Shown: one piece after another, positions 4,615 through 5,026 of the stretch | Numbering within the stretch: position 1 is the first letter of the stretch | Layout of the letters: every line of letters starts with the position of its first letter | NCBI GenBank assembly: GCA_015655535.1 | Contig: JAATEW010000286.1 | Location: 1 to 5,026 of the forward strand | Source: Hyphomicrobiales bacterium | GTDB taxonomy: Bacteria; Pseudomonadota; Alphaproteobacteria; Rhizobiales; Beijerinckiaceae | Reading direction: 5' to 3' | Length of the DNA stretch: 5,026 nucleotides | Translations under genes and position numbers: made by a program | The notes under the pieces: generated by a model | Told to the model about the DNA's origin: nothing | Databases searched by the model: none | What the model saw: the letters and a program-made list of their open reading frames with translations, nothing else

Positions 4615-4800
4615 ATGAAAACCAGTTTGAGATTGGCCCTGGCTACGGGCCTGACCGTCGCAGGGATCGGTTATTCCGTATCCTCTGCCTCGGCATTGCC
4701 GATGAGCGGGATCGACCCCGCGATCGCGACATCGAGCGATGTGGCACAAAACGTCGATAAGGCCTGGTGGTGCGGCCGTTGGGCCTGGTGGCGCGAGTGA
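4615..4800 (+). CDS. Small secreted protein with signal peptide; C-terminus possibly altered by a junction
   Basis: This encodes 61 residues. Residues 1-27 form a Sec signal peptide: basic start (MKTSLR), hydrophobic core (LALATGLTVAGIGY) and a cleavage site SASA before Leu28. The mature part of about 34 residues begins LPMSGIDPAIATSSDVAQNV and ends with a Trp-rich stretch, WWCGRWAWWRE. GGAGG lies 6 bases before the ATG. Small exported proteins with a Trp/Cys-rich end are common as hypotheticals in Rhizobiales, but I assign no function. From about 4761 the same DNA read one frame over encodes LysR-like residues, and composition becomes very GC-rich. The last 13 or so residues may therefore come from joined foreign DNA rather than the native gene. 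The start and signal peptide are well supported; the end is not. Confidence 0.65.
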   Translation: MKTSLRLALATGLTVAGIGYSVSSASALPMSGIDPAIATSSDVAQNVDKAWWCGRWAWWRE

Positions 4801-5026
4801 CCTGCGCGGCGCCGGACTACCTGGCGCGCCATGGCCGCCCGGCCTCGCCGGAGCATCTGGATGGACACCGGATGGTGGGGATGCGCGCGCTGACGCAGGG
4901 GCCAGGGCAGGGAGTGGCGCAGGGCGTGGCGCGGGGCCAGGCCGCGCCGCTCGAATTCACCCAGGACGGGGCCGTCAGGTCGGTGAGCCTGCCGACCCGG
5001 CTGTCGGTCTCCAGCCCGGAAAGCTA
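4761..5026 (+). pseudogene. LysR-type regulator, effector-domain fragment lacking its N-terminus (runs off window)
   Basis: The frame opens after TAA at 4758-4760 and stays open to the window end. It reads LVVRPLGLVARVTCAAPDYL, then ARHGRPASPEHLDGHRMVGM, and later PLEFTQDGAVRSVSLPTRLS. This is the substrate-binding domain pattern of LysR regulators around residues 190-270, especially of the form CAAPDYLARHG-x-P-x-x-P-x-x-LxGH. The DNA-binding N-terminus is absent: no HTH-coding sequence precedes it. A repetitive insert, GPGQGVAQGVARGQAA, separates the two conserved blocks. Third positions are almost all G or C, unlike the rest of the window. It is either a transferred gene fragment or sequence joined by assembly error. 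The 3' end is not visible. Confidence 0.7.

Noticed and set aside
1..5026. CRISPR array, tRNA or rRNA genes
   Set aside because: I saw no regularly spaced repeats, no tRNA-like T-arm and acceptor pairing, and no rRNA sequence on either strand by eye.

Overview
The window looks chromosomal and most likely comes from an alphaproteobacterium of the Hyphomicrobiales (Rhizobiales, perhaps the Beijerinckiaceae side). The pointers are a lone Flp-type pilin, a two-part palindromic intergenic repeat of a style common in that order, GC-rich codon use, and the protein sequences themselves. The placement is an inference from recognition, not a computed result. Nothing here is clearly a new defence or mobile system. 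What stands out is a decayed accessory islet next to uvrA and an abrupt change of character at the right end.

Region 1 (1-554) is the 3' end of uvrA, the nucleotide excision repair damage sensor. Region 2 (555 to about 2083) is the accessory islet. It holds a RelB-like antitoxin whose RelE-like toxin is reduced to its first codons, then a convergent BrnT/Xre-type module in which the toxin is frameshifted and the Xre antitoxin is intact. Both modules have a palindrome placed between a recognisable -35 and -10. After these come a short unrecognised reading frame, a two-hairpin palindromic repeat, and a start-less 98-codon reading frame of unknown family. The islet is closed at 2062-2109 by a second, diverged copy of the uvrA 3' tail. 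That copy shares 24 identical bases with the real one, the arrangement expected after insertion at, or recombination through, the uvrA 3' end.

Region 3 (2110-4424) returns to ordinary chromosomal genes: a small Flp/Fap-type pilin with a strong terminator, a histone deacetylase-family zinc amidohydrolase on the minus strand, and a divergently transcribed lipoprotein L,D-transpeptidase acting on peptidoglycan. Region 4 (4425-4800) carries stem-loop-rich leader DNA and a 61-residue secreted peptide.

Region 5 (about 4761-5026) is an N-terminally missing, very GC-rich LysR effector-domain fragment that overlaps the end of the peptide gene out of frame and runs off the window. It may be a transferred fragment or an assembly join.

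The genes do not form one pathway. The two TA relics share a theme: antitoxin and promoter-operator kept, toxin lost. The deacetylase and transpeptidase share only an intergenic region.
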